In this document: one piece after another, positions 10,336 to 21,062 of the stretch
How the letters are laid out: every line of letters starts with the position of its first letter
How positions within the stretch are numbered: position 1 is the stretch's first letter
Assembly: GCF_022539505.1 (NCBI RefSeq)
Contig: NC_061511.1
Location: 36,466,620-36,530,619, forward strand
DNA from: Lolium rigidum
Taxonomy: Eukaryota; Streptophyta; Magnoliopsida; Poales; Poaceae
DNA length: 64,000 nt
Direction of reading: 5' to 3'
Translations under genes and position numbers: made by a program
The notes under the pieces: generated by a model
The model's input: the letters and a program-made list of their open reading frames with translations, nothing else
The model's database searches: none
Told to the model about the DNA's origin: nothing

Positions 10336-11506
10336 TGTGTTATCACCAGAATTTAACCAAGTCTGGAGATGGGCCGTGATTAAATGGGCTTAGAGGATAT
10401 GCATGGAAAATATTCCCGAACCGGCCTTGTACCAGAAGTTTGGGCAAGATTGCCGTGTATCTGTAAATTATAGTAGGTTACGTGTCGGTTAGAATTAAGA
10501 GATAGAGTTTAGCTCGTACACGGTTGGGTTTATTCCCAAGTTAGAGAGTCTACGGACTATAAATATGTATCTAGGGTTATTGAGAAAGGAGGACGATCAC
10601 GTTCACAACAAATCAATCTAGGCGCATCGCCACCCCTTGTTTCGAGGGTTTCTCCCGGGTAAGCAACATGCTTGCCTAGATCGCATCTTGCGATCTAGGC
10701 GATATCGGTTTATTCGTTGTTGGTGTTGCTCGTCTTTGAAGCCTTTTTGATGGCGAGCAACACCCTTATCTTAGGTGTTTTGGGGTTGATGTCGATGCTT
10801 TCACGATGTACTTGTTTAGCTACGCTACCCCTCGATATCTAGCTGCCCTTACACCTATTTTAGGTGTAAGGGCAGCATCTTGCTTGTTCTTTATTTAGTA
10901 GATCTAATCCGTTATAGTTGCTCCTTGTTCTTCAAGGATTGGTTTGATATCCGTATGGTTAGGCCTTATAAACGGGTTGAACGATCCGGTAGTGCGTAAG
11001 GTGTGGTTTATTAAGCTCTAGAGGGATTGTTCCGGGGATCAACTTCACGTTGGTTTTTAGGCCTCTTTAGGGTTGGTTTTCCATCATCTTACGTATCTGC
11101 TAGGCTCAATTACGCATAGGATGTTCCGATTATACGGTGAAAACCCTAGACTATCGTAGATTAGTTTAGCTTGATATTGATAAAGCATGATCCCCATGTC
11201 CTTATAAATCTAACATGAACCATGGGGCAATCGGCTCTTTGAGCCGATCCACGAAACAACTTAAGAGCCGATCGGGGCTCGTATTTAATGTTTACGTGTT
11301 TGCCATGCGGGAAACTAGTCGAAGCAATCCATCACCTTCACGACCGGGTATAGGTCAGGTGGCACGCCCTCGTAAGCACCGGGACGTGTGCCGGGAAGGC
11401 ATTGCGGGCCGTCGCCGAGGGACCGGGGTCCACCGCAATCCTGGGAGCCTCCCGGCTCTCTTGTGTTGCCCGTCGCTACTCGCCGGTGGGTTTTGACCGC
11501 AACACA
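10336..11506 (+). repeat. Tat LTR shared by two internal regions (about 1.17 kb)
   Basis: Begins TGTGTTATCACC after a polypurine tract and ends CCGCAACACA five bases before a primer-binding site. TGTGTT and AACACA are inverted ends. It works as the 3' LTR of the copy on its left and as the 5' LTR of the gag-pol region on its right. It contains a TATA box (10558-10565) and the hairpins near 11230 and 11265. No coding capacity. Confidence 0.8.
10558..10565 (+). promoter_or_regulatory. TATA box of the Tat LTR
   Basis: TATAAATA lies about 220 bases into the LTR in a suitable setting for the U3/R promoter. It would drive the gag-pol region starting at 11568. Position and sequence only; no start site is proven. 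Confidence 0.5.
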
Positions 11507-11510
11507 TTAC

Positions 11511-11528
11511 TGGCACGCCCGGTGGGAC
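11511..11528 (+). other. Tat primer-binding site
   Basis: TGGCACGCCCGGTGGGAC follows the LTR end after a short spacer. Closely related TGGCACGCCC-type sites are the usual primer site of Tat elements. It confirms that a second, sense-oriented internal region starts here. Confidence 0.7.
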
Positions 11529-11567
11529 CTTCTGCAACAACAACAACATCGACATACTGCGGCAACC

Positions 11568-13680
11568 ATGTCAAAAGCTGCGGATGAGGTGGTTGGCGAA
11601 CCGATCACGTACGCGGATACGCCGAAGAGCGAAGAAGAAGTATGATGAGATGATAGCCATCTTGGAGGCCGATCTCATCGGCTCCTTCGTGAGGACCCGT
11701 TCACATGGCGTAAGGTGGAAGGGGTTCTCCCATGAAGGTGTTCTTGACGGAGTGGACCTGTCTACCCCTTCGGAGGAACGTACCAGAGCTCGCGCCGGAA
11801 ATCAATTACATGGCGGCTCATTCTCTACACCGCTATTACGAAAGCCTGGTGAATACTCTCGAGCGCGTCGCGGTCCGTGTGGTGCAGGAAATCATGAAGC
11901 ATCGGTACTCCCCGTCGGGACCTACCCTAGGGACTCACCGGGGAGAGATACCGCTCCAAATCAGACCGCCGCTACCATTCGCGCTTGCGGCACCGGAGCC
12001 GCCGGGTTCACCGGCGTACGTCGTCTACAAGGTTGGAGGCGATCCTAGCGATTGCCGGTTCCTATATGAGCCGCCTAAGGAGATCCCACATGGATACGTG
12101 TGCACATACGTGCCGGACGCAATGCCTTGGCGCGCACGAACCGGATTGCACCAACGGGGATTTACGGAGCAGACGGCGACAAACAAGCATGGCTGGCTAA
12201 ATATGCTGCTGGAACGAGTCATGAAGGCTCGGTCCCTACAGCTAATACCATGGAACAGATCAGCACCATCTTGAGAGACCAGTTCGGCATCCTGCCGAAG
12301 AGGAAGACAATCGGCTATTCCAAGCCGTACCACGACGAGTACGACACGATCCCATTGCCACCCAAATATCGGCTCCACTGAATTCTCAAAATTCAATGGA
12401 GCGAGAAGGATCTAGCTCAATAGAGCACGTAAGCCGATATTTGGCGCAGGTGGGCATGATTTCGGCGTCGGACCCGATTACGTGTGAGGTTTTCGCACAA
12501 TCTCTTACGGGATCAGCCTTTGGATGGTACACGTCGTTGCCACCAAACTCGGTCCGGACGTGGAAGCAAATGGAGGAGCGGTTTCACGTGCAATATCACT
12601 CGGAAGCTACGAGGCCGGCATTGCCGATCTAGCACGAGGTGCGGCGAAGCGGGGAGAAACGGTGTACGAATACATCCAACGTTTCGGGAGCTGTCGGGAA
12701 CCGATGTTATTCGGTTCGTTTATACGAGAAGGAAGCAATCGAGTGCGCGATGCTTGGGCCTCGCAACGCCGATCAAGGATCGACTTCCCAAGCGAGTACG
12801 GTTCATTGTCGCACATGGTGCGAAACTCACATCGTATGAGCGGCGGCACCACTGAATTGTACCAAGACAAGTTCAAGCGTCCGATAGGCCTGGTTGAGAT
12901 GGAAGAAGCTGAAGATCCTGCACCAGACCTAGAGGTGGCTGTAGCTGAATGGGCTCGGGGGGCAAACCCCGTGTCCTGCAAATGGGTAAAACCACAAGGG
13001 CCTCCAAGAGGGTTTGACTTCGATTTGAGCAAGGCTGAGCAGATTTTCGATCTATTGCTTAAGGAAAAACAGCTGAAGTTACCGAAGGCCATAAAATCCC
13101 TACAGCACAAGAAATGAACGGGAGGCCGTACTGCAAATGGCATCACTCGTTCACCCATACCACCAATGACTGCAAGGTGTTTCGTCAGCAGATCCAAATG
13201 GCGATAGAACAAGGCCGATTGCTCTTCGGACGGTTTGCCATGAAAGTGGACACACATCCGTTCCCTAGCGTCAACATGGTGGAACCTAACCACTCCGCGA
13301 GGCGTCGGTTGGATTTCTCGTTCGATGTCAACATGGCAGGGCACTGTGCGCCACCATGGCAAGGATAAAGAAGAAAGCGGTCACTCCCGCGGAAAGGAAA
13401 AGGAGGAGGCCGATCCACGCGGCCGGCCCCGATATGATGACAAGCGGTACCTCACCAAGGAACAAGTGAGAAGCGTGCGATACCAAAAGCCACTTTCCAC
13501 GCACCTCCTCAACAAATATGAATATCGGTATGACCAGAGCGTCGGCGATACGACAGAAACGACGAGAGATACAATCGGTCCGATGAAGACAAAGGAAGGT
13601 ACCGTCGGCATGACGAGAGGCGACGAAGGACGCGAGCACCGCGTTAAGGAGAGGTCAAGGGAGCGAGGAAGACATGGATA
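11568..13680 (+). pseudogene. Tat gag polyprotein (many frameshifts)
   Basis: Starts MSKAADEVVGEPITYADTPK about 40 bases after the primer site. Recognisable pieces in changing frames: GVRWKGFSHEGVLDGVDL (11700s), LHRYYESLVNTLERVAVRVV (11830-11890), a Retrotrans_gag core FAQSLTGSAFGWYTSLPPNS (about 12490-12550), LYQDKFKRPIGLVEMEEAED (12860-12920) and a C-terminal YCKWHHSFTHTTNDCKVFRQ zinc-knuckle-like segment (13125-13185). At least five frameshifts separate them. Several shifts fall where a CAG or CTG is expected from the protein, for example near 12640, 12825 and 12845. The coding potential of the true genomic copy may therefore be better than it looks. Confidence 0.75.
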
Positions 13681-14269
13681 GACAACGGGGCTGTCCCTTC
13701 TTTAAACAACTTGCTGGGACTCGGGGATGAGCCGATTGCCTACGATCGACAAGCGCCCGGAGTGTAGACGCCGGAAGAAGGATGCGGGAGAAGTTTCGGT
13801 TTTCAAGCGTCTAGGACCTCTCCCGCCACGGAACAAACGTGCTGAGTCCTCTCAAGATGAAGACTTTGAGGAGTCGAGAAGATGAAGAAGAGGATAGGTA
13901 CCACCGGCCAAGGTGGTGCCCCGATGGACTCGGCCACTCCCAAAAGCGTAGGGTTCGGCGGCTACGTAGCTTGGAGCAAGCCGAAGCGCGATACTTGCAC
14001 ACGTTGAGGAAAGCGCGGCCCGATACGGCCGTGAAAATTCAGCGAGACTTTGGACGAAGAGACTCGTCCACCAAAGAAAGTTTGGCGTCCCAAGCAAGAA
14101 AAAGCCGATGTGGGTACATCGGCTGGCACAAACATGGTGTTCTTCCTTCCATCGAGTTTCGTGCCCCGGAGGCGAAGAAGTGCCGATAGCACGGTTTGGT
14201 TGCGGTCCACAGCCCGTCATCTTTGAAAAACCACGGGAGAAGGGCTACAAACACATGAAGGCCACTGTA

Positions 14270-14640
14270 CCTAAAAGGTTACATCAATGGGCAGCCCGTC
14301 GGCAGGATGTTGGTTGACACGGGAGCGGCGGTCAATATAATGCCATATTCCATGCTACGGCGTTTGGGACGCTCCTGTGTCGATCTGATCAAGACCAACG
14401 TCACACTAAACGACTTCAACGGCCAAGCATCAGGGACGCAAGGTGTCCTGAACGTGGATCTAACCATAGGCCGAAAGACGATCCCAACGACATTCTTCAT
14501 CGTCGACAGCAAGAGCACCTACGCTGCCCTGCTAGGAAGGGATTGGATTCACGCCAAGCTGCTGCATTCCATCTACAATGCACCAATGCACGATACAGTG
14601 GGATGGAGACGACGTAGAAGTCGTGCATGCAGATGACTCG
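14270..14640 (+). pseudogene. Tat aspartic protease domain
   Basis: MLVDTGAAVNIMPYSMLRRL (from 14307) carries the retropepsin DTGA motif. VNVTLNDFNGQA-like flap sequence and FFIVDSKSTYAALLGRDWIH follow (to about 14560). The frame is lost at about 14585 before the RT region. Upstream (13681-14270) is the poorly conserved gag-protease linker, with a perfect hairpin at 14103-14124. Confidence 0.8.
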
Positions 14641-16213
14641 ATCGACGTCTCAATAGCCGGCATGAACATTTGGGACTCGGAAGACCAAGAGCCGCTCTCT
14701 GGAATCAGTTTGGACGGCTGTGATCGCATCGAGGTGACAAAAAACGGGGTGAGGCTGGTCTTATCCACCGGCCTGATAGAGTAGTAAGAGCAACATCCAT
14801 CGACATACGTGGCAAGGCCGATCCATGCGATCGGCCCCAAAAAATAAAAAGCAAGGATCTCACTGCAAACATGTCACGTAGTCGTGGTAGGGAGACTCCC
14901 TCCTGTAAGGGAGCACGTACAAGTTGTAAACCTTCATTGAGCAATTCAATCAACATGGAGGCCGATTCCAGCAATCGGCCAAAATTATCCTCGTCGTACG
15001 CTTTGCCTGTGTTCAACGTCGATCTGACGGGCGACGGAAAGCTAGGATATGGGTTTACGTCGGTGATGAGCTAGAAGAGATCGACATTGGTCACGGGGAT
15101 AAGCCACGACCAACATTTATCGGCAAAAAGTTAGATCCGCATCGAGGGGCATGATGATAGCTTTGTTGAAAGAATACCCAGATTGTTTTGCACGGGATTA
15201 TACGGAGATGCCGGGCTAGACGGGAGCATCATTGAGCATCGGCTACCTCTCAAGAAAGGATTTCGGCCGTTCCGGCAACGAGCACGGCGGATGAAGGCCG
15301 AAATTCTAGAAGAAGTCAAGAAGGAGATTGAGAAGATGTTGAGCGCCGGGTTCATCGGGCCATGCGGGTATGCTTTGAGTGGATATCTAGTATCGTACTG
15401 TGGAGAAGAAGGACGGCCGATGGCGCGTCGCCATAGATTTTCGCGATCTCAACGAGCCACTCCGAAGGATGAGTACCCTATGCCGGTAGGCTGAGACGTT
15501 GATCAATGCGGCGGCTGGTCATAAGGTTTTAAGCTTCATGGATGGCAATGCCGGTTACAACCAGATTTTCATGGCTCCGGAAGATATACACAAGGCGGCC
15601 TTCGAGTACCGGGTTCGGTGGGCTTGTTCGAGTATGTGGTCATGACATTTGGGTTGAAGAATGCCGGTGCAACGTACCAACGAGCCATGAATTACATCTT
15701 TCATGATCTGATCGGCAAGTTGGTGGAGATCTACATTGATGACGTGGTGGTCAAGTCTGTCTCAGTGGAAGGACACCTGGAGGATTTGCGACGCATCCTG
15801 GACCGAACTAGAAAGTTCGGACTTAGAATGAATCCAAAGAAGTGTGCTTTTGGTGTGACGGCCGGTCAATTCCTGGGCTTCCTAGTTCATGAACGTGGAA
15901 TTGAGATCGGCACTGAAAAGTCAAGAGGCGGTGCGAACAATGAAGCCACCTACCACCAAGAAGGAACTCCAAAGTCTCATCGGCAAAATCAATTTCGTCG
16001 GAAGGTTCATCTCTAATCTGTCGGGACGAATTGAGCCGTTCATGGGATTGGTAAAAATCAAACACTGATGAGGAGTTTCAGGGGGCGAGCAACAGCGAGC
16101 GTTTGATGAGATTAAAGAGTATCTAACGAAGCCGCCCGTGTTGGTTCCGCCCCGACAAGACGAGGCCATTCTATATTTACTGTCGGTGGCAGATACTTCT
16201 ATCGCCTCGGTGG
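14641..16213 (+). pseudogene. Tat pol, reverse transcriptase (copy 2, truncated by gap)
   Basis: Collinear with 5521-7033. Contains KLVEIYIDDVVVKSVSVEGH (near 15720) with the catalytic YIDD, and the segment to the RT-linked RNase H before the gap. Frameshifts near 15064, 15160, 15370, 15400, 15605, 15925 and 16080 coincide mostly with places where copy 1 has CAG or CTG. The stretch 15640-15950 is nearly identical to copy 1. Confidence 0.8.
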
Positions 16214-16313
16214 NNNNNNNNNNNNNNNNNNNNNNNNNNNNNNNNNNNNNNNNNNNNNNNNNNNNNNNNNNNNNNNNNNNNNNNNNNNNNNNNNNNNNNN
16301 NNNNNNNNNNNNN
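16214..16313. other. Assembly gap (100 N)
   Basis: Exactly 100 unresolved bases, the usual placeholder for a gap of unknown size. The rest of Tat copy 2 and the left end of the CACTA element should lie here, so the true distance is probably larger than shown. Confidence 0.99.
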
Positions 16314-16344
16314 CACCTAGAGGGACGAGGAGGGGCCCGAGTAC

Positions 16345-16566
16345 GCCTCCCGGCAGCTGGGAGCCTGGCCGGTCGGACGCGAGCAGCCGGCGGGGCGAGG
16401 TAGTTCGAGGGCGACAAAGCACCTCGCCTCCCCGGGGGTTAGAATACGATGGAAGCCATGGGGCCGAGCCGGTCGGGACGCGGTAGCCCGGCGGGCAGGG
16501 GTAGTTCGAGGCGCAAAGCACCTCCGCCTCCCGGGGGGTTAGAGATACGATGGAAGCCATGGGACA
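16345..16566. repeat. Two tandem copies of a GC-rich unit of about 110 bp
   Basis: Each copy ends GGTTAGA...ATACGATGGAAGCCATGGG (first ending near 16463, second near 16562). They share the GTAGTTCGAGG...CAAAGCACC core. They differ by small indels of the kind seen in the sequence left of the gap. Probably a subterminal tandem repeat of the CACTA arm. Confidence 0.6.
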
Positions 16567-16621
16567 GAGTGATGAGGTTTGCAGATATGAGTCGATGTGA
16601 TATGTAAATGGATGCCAAGCC

Positions 16622-16718
16622 TACATATATATAGTCAAAAAATGGCGGGAAGACGGAGGCGGGAAACAGTGGAAAGCGCGGGAAGAAAAATAGGCGGGAA
16701 CGCAGTGGCGCCGGAAAC
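16622..16718 (+). promoter_or_regulatory. Cluster of E2F-like GGCGGGAA sites beside a TATA-like run
   Basis: GGCGGGAA-type words at 16644-16651, 16658-16666, 16676-16684 (GCGCGGGAA) and 16693-16700, all in one orientation within 57 bases, with CATATATATAG just upstream (16623). GCGGGAAA is the reverse of the E2F consensus TTTCCCGC. E2F sites spread by transposons are known in other plants. That E2F binds here, and which transcript it could affect, is inference. Confidence 0.4.
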
Positions 16719-16814
16719 TTTCATCCCGGGTGGGGGCTCAAATAGGGACAATAGATGGGAGGCTTAATCTGGGGGAGGCTTATCTGGTTTCTGCATTATC
16801 TGGGGAGGATTAGT

Positions 16815-17045
16815 CAGGCAAACATTAGTCCCGGCTGGTGGGTACAACCGGGACTAAAGATCCTTTTTTTTGTCATCTAACAAAACTGTCGGTGGGATAA
16901 GGACGTGTGGGTAACCTTTAGTCCCGGCTGGTGGGTACAACCGGGACTAAAGATCCTTTTTTTCATCTAACAAAACTGTCGGTGGGATATGGACGTGTCG
17001 GTAACCTTTAGTCCCGTCTGGTGGGTGCAACCGGGACTAAAGATG
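16815..17045. repeat. CACTA subterminal repeats, left arm (3 units of about 90 bp)
   Basis: Three tandem units each contain TTAGTCCCGGCTGGTGGGT...ACCGGGACTAAAGAT (at about 16827, 16917 and 17007), each itself an inverted repeat, linked by TTTTTTTCATCTAACAAAACTGTCGGTGGGATA. Arrays of this kind bind the CACTA-encoded proteins in known elements. Confidence 0.75.
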
Positions 17046-17224
17046 TCGGCAGGATAAGAACGCATGGGTGGACGCACTGCTCGATGAGATAAAGCATGTA
17101 GCGCACGACGCCCTGTCAAAGAAATAAGACAAAGTAGAAACGGTGCCGTGCCTATAAAAGGAGCATCGATACGCCTTGCCAATCAGATCAACAAGCCAAG
17201 CAGAGTTTCATTCCCATGGATGAA

Positions 17225-17500
17225 GGAAAAGGTTGGGAAATCTCCCGTGGCGCAACTTCTCAAAGATGTTGTTGGTGCACACGCCCTACGGCATCTTCGT
17301 AAGCTGCTCCTCGGAATTTTTTTCTGCAAGCCGTGAACGACTACATCTCCTCTAACAATGTTGGGGAAAGGGTTGGGAAATCTCCCGTGGCGCAGCTTCT
17401 CGAAGATGTCGTTGGTGCACACGCCCTACGGCATCTTTGGAAGCTGCGCCTCGGAATTTTTTTCCTGCAAGCCCGTGAACGACTACATCTCCTCTATATA
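17225..17500. repeat. Direct duplication, two units of about 139 bp
   Basis: GGTTGGGAAATCTCCCGTGG...CTACATCTCCTCT occurs at about 17230-17352 and 17369-17495 with few differences. Open frames in both copies are short. Sits between the left CACTA arm and the transposase 3' end; 17500-17850 is unassigned A/T-rich sequence, perhaps the transposase 3' UTR. Confidence 0.7.
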
Positions 17501-17851
17501 TATGGTACAAAAAGCCAACAATCTCCACTTTTAATATCTTACATACAGTTACATGATTACACAAAAATAAATGGGAAATTGATTGCCATGTTGAGATACT
17601 CATTTGTGCCATGAACATTCTTAAATTAACTTGATGATGGAGCATCTTCATCATTTAACATTCTTCAGCCGTAACCATGGAGCATCTTCATCATTTAACT
17701 TGATGCTTGGGTCAATGTTCAATCTGAAGGGTGGAATTTCATCAAACTTATTATAATCTTATGACATTTCCATCTTGTCCTCCACTCCCACGATGTTTCT
17801 TTTTCCAGAAAGAACTATGTGGCGCTTTGGCTCATCGTTTGATGTATTCGT

Positions 17852-20800
17852 TTACTTATGTTTCCTTTTTCTTGGTTTGGTAGACATATCCTTCACGTAG
17901 AAAACCTGGGCCACATCCTTGGCTAGGACGAATCGTTCATCTCTATACCCAAGATTGTTGAGATCCACAGTTGTCATTCCATCCATACAACTTGTATACC
18001 TGAACCCCGCCTCCTGTTTTGGTGACCCATTTGCACCTAAACAAAGGGACCTTAAAAGAAGGTCCACAGTCAAGTTCCCATATATCCTCTATGTAACCAT
18101 AATATGTGTCATTTGGGCCTTCGTTGTTTATTGCATCAAATCGGACACCACTGTTTTGGTTGGTGCTCTTTTTATCTTGGGCGATCGTGTAAAATGTATT
18201 CCCATTTATCTCGTACCCTTGGAAAGTCAATATAGTCGAAGATGGTGTCTGGGCCAACAAGTACAGCTGATCTTCAATATCGATGTTATTCAGGAGATGT
18301 TTTTGCAACCAACCGCCGAAAGTCGACATGTGTTCACGTCTAATCCAATCGTTCGACTGCCCCGGGTTCTGGGAGCGTACAAAGTTCTTGTGGTCACCGA
18401 TATACGTGAGCCACCAAGGTGGAACTTTGTAGAACTATGTAGTGTGCTTGAGTCAAAGAAATCCCGTCCCTACATATCATTGATTTCCTTCCTAGCGTGC
18501 CTTTTCCACTTAGTCTCCCCTCATGTCGCGATTCAGGAACACCAATCGGCTTAAGGTCAGGAATAAAGTCAACACAGAACTCAATGACCTCCTCTGTTCC
18601 ATAGCCCTTGGAGATATTTCTTTAAGACTCCCATGAACCTCTCGAAGGGGAACATATTGTGTAGAAACACAGGACCGAGAATGGAAATCTCATCGACCAG
18701 GTGAATGAGGAGATGTGTCATAATATTGAAGAAGGATGGTGGGAACACCAGCTCAAAACTAACGAGACATTGGACCACATCATTCTGCAACCTCGGTAGA
18801 ATTTATGGATTTATTACCTTCTGAGAAATTGCATTGAGGAATGCACATAGCTTCACAATGGGCAGTCGAACATTTTCCGGTAGACGCCCCCTCAATGCAA
18901 TCGGAAGCAACTGTGTCATTATCACGTGGCAGTCATGAGACTTCAGGTTCTGGAATGTTTTCTTCTCCATATTTATTATTCCCTTTACATTGGAGGAGAA
19001 TCCAGACGGGACCTTGATACTGCTCAGACATTCAAAAAATATTTCCTTCTCTGCTTTTGTAAGAGCGTAGCTGGAGTAATGACGTCCTTTATCTGTCTCA
19101 TGCAGTTTTTTGGGGTCTTTCCTACGTTGCTGGTCCTCCCGTGCTTCTGGTGTATCTTTTGTCTTCTCGTACACGCCCAGAAAGCCTAGCAGGTTCACGC
19201 AAAGATTCTTCGTCACGTGCATCACATCGATTGAAGAGCGGACCTCTAAGACTTGCCAATAGGGTAGATCCCAAAATATAGATTTCTTCTTCCACATGGG
19301 CGCGTGTCCGGCAACGTCATTCGGAACAGACCGTCCGCCAGGACCCTTTCCAAATATTACATCTAGATCCTTGACCATACCAAATATATCAACACCATCA
19401 CGATGGGGAGGCTTCTTCCGGTGATCAGCCTCGCCGTTGTAATGCTTGCCTTTCTTTCTTACGGGATGGGTATGCCTAAGAAATCGGCGATGCCCCAGGT
19501 ACACGACCTTCTTACATTTATCCAAATAATCACCTTCGAGCTCATGTAAACAGTGCGTGCATGCATTGTATCCCTTGTTTGACTGTCCTGAAATGTTACC
19601 TAGAGCAGGCCAGTCATTGATGGTTACAAAAAGCAGCTGTAGAAGTTCTTCGACTAATGGCTTCAGGTACACATCAATGTCGTTCCCGAGTTGCTTCGGG
19701 CCTTGTATGAGCACTGCATCATAATGAACTTCCGCTTCATGCACAACCAAGGAGGAAGGTTATATATACAAAGAGTCACAGGCCAGGTGCTATGGCTGCA
19801 GCTCTGCTCTCCAAAAGGATTCATGCCATCTGTACTTAGACCAAACCTTAAGTTCCTTGCATCCTGTGCAAAGTACGGGAACTCTCTATCGATTTTTCTC
19901 CATTGGGATCCATCAGCGGGGTGCCTCAACATCACGTCTTTCTTACGGTCTTCTTTGTGCCATCGCAATAACCTAGCGTGCTCTTTATTTCTGAACAAGC
20001 GTTTCAGCCGTGGTATTATAGGAGCATACCACATAACCTTGGCAGGAACCCTCTTCCTGGGGTGCTCGCCCTCAACATCACCTGGGTCATCTCGTCTGAT
20101 CTTATACCGCAATGCAGTGCACACCGGACATGCATCCAAATTCTCATACTCACCGCGGTAGAGGATGCAGTCATTAATGCATGCATGTATCTTTTGCACA
20201 TCTAATCCTAGAGGGCAGACAACCTTCTTCCCTTCATACGTACTGGCGGGAAATTCGTTACCCCTTGGAAGCTTCCTCATAATTATTGTCAGCAACTTTC
20301 CAAATCCTGAGTCAGTGACACCGTTCTCTGCCTTCCATTGCAACAATTCCAGTGTGCTGCCTAGATTTTTATGGCCATCTTCGCAAGTTGGGTATAACAA
20401 TTTGTTGTGATCTTCTATCATCTGGTCGAAGGCCAACCTTTCCTTTCGGCTTCACATTCTCTCCTTGCATCAGCAATGGCCCGACCAAGATCATCATCGG
20501 CAGGCTCATCTCGGTGCCTCTTGATCTTCTCGCTTCATTGTCTTCATTGCCTTCTCAAGTATCACCGTATTTAGGGAACATGGGATAACTATCATCATCC
20601 TCTTCCTGTTCTTCATTCTCTTCCATCATAACCCCTCTTTCTCCGTGCTTGGTCCAACAATAGTAACTGGGCATGAAACCGTTCCGCAGAAGGTGGCCGT
20701 GAATGGTACTCGAGTGAGCGTAATTTACGATATTCTTGCAGTCAACACATGGACAATACATGAAGCCACCATGTTTGTTTGCCTCAGCCACGGCCATAAA

Positions 20801-20869
20801 ATTACTCAGGCCCGAAGTGAACTCGTCAAAGCGTCGGTCAATGTACATCCATTGCCGATTCATCTGCAT
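17852..20869 (-). pseudogene. CACTA TNP2-like transposase (decayed)
   Basis: Domains in order on the minus strand. Transposase-associated domain, 20869-20555 (MYIDRRFDEFTSG..., CPCVDCKN, FMPSYYCWTKHGE). Transposase_21/TNP2 core, 20436-18803 (LDVQKIHACINDCILYRGEY, CPVCTALRYK, LSTDGMNPFG, YNLPPWLCMK). DUF4218-like part, 18790-18581 (MTHLLIHLVDEISILGPV, FPFERFMGVLKKYL). DUF4216-like part, about 18329-17852 (WELDCGPSFKVPLFRCKWV). These are the standard domains of plant CACTA transposases. They lie in different frames with breaks near 20500, 19700, 18800 and 18560; some could be introns, but the density suggests decay. The promoter would be to the right and has been separated by the 8-kb insertion. 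Confidence 0.85.
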
Positions 20870-20914
20870 GATATAATTAAGCTTATCAAAAACTATTACA
20901 GAACATCACGATGT

Positions 20915-20940
20915 ATGTATATATATATATATATATATAT
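20915..20940. repeat. (TA)n microsatellite, left flank of the 8-kb element
   Basis: TGTATGTATATATAT... continuous TA alternation up to 20940. The tract resumes at 28959 on the far side of the 8-kb element, so the element appears to have inserted into one TA run. Confidence 0.9.
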
Positions 20941-21062
20941 AGGTCTGCTATTCTCGAACCGGTTCAAAAATAACTATTCTCGAACCCTTTCTGAACTTCC
21001 GGGTGTTTTCCTAGTGAACTTCTCGACGGACTACCAGAATTGCATGTTCGTGCGGACAGTAT

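Larger units (their letters stand above)
5521..11506 (+). mobile_element. Tat-lineage Ty3/Gypsy retrotransposon, copy 1 (3' part)
   Basis: Order: end of protease linker, RT, RNase H, second RNase H, integrase, an antisense acidic ORF, polypurine tract, LTR (10336-11506). An extra RNase H between the RT-linked RNase H and integrase, plus an antisense ORF before the 3' LTR, is the known architecture of the Tat lineage (Retand, Grande and RIRE2-like elements). The 5' part lies beyond the LARD-like insertion, outside the window. Sequence from 5521 aligns with 14692 onward in copy 2, showing that the insertion split the element at ...AGAGCCGCTC.... Pol is broken by stops and frameshifts, so the copy is not autonomous. 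Confidence 0.85.
11507..16213 (+). mobile_element. Tat-lineage Gypsy retrotransposon, copy 2 (5' part, ends at assembly gap)
   Basis: Primer site, gag, protease and RT in order. From 14692 it repeats the sequence seen at 5521 onward and stops at the gap at 16214. It shares the LTR at 10336-11506 with copy 1, so the pair reads as internal-LTR-internal. This could be a product of unequal recombination between LTRs or an assembly duplication. Frames are broken at many places; differences from copy 1 are concentrated at CAG/CTG words, suggesting base-call errors rather than old age. Confidence 0.8.

Noticed and set aside
16815..17045. Regularly spaced repeats as a CRISPR array
   Set aside because: They are internally inverted CACTA subterminal repeats in a plant genome, with no unique spacers.
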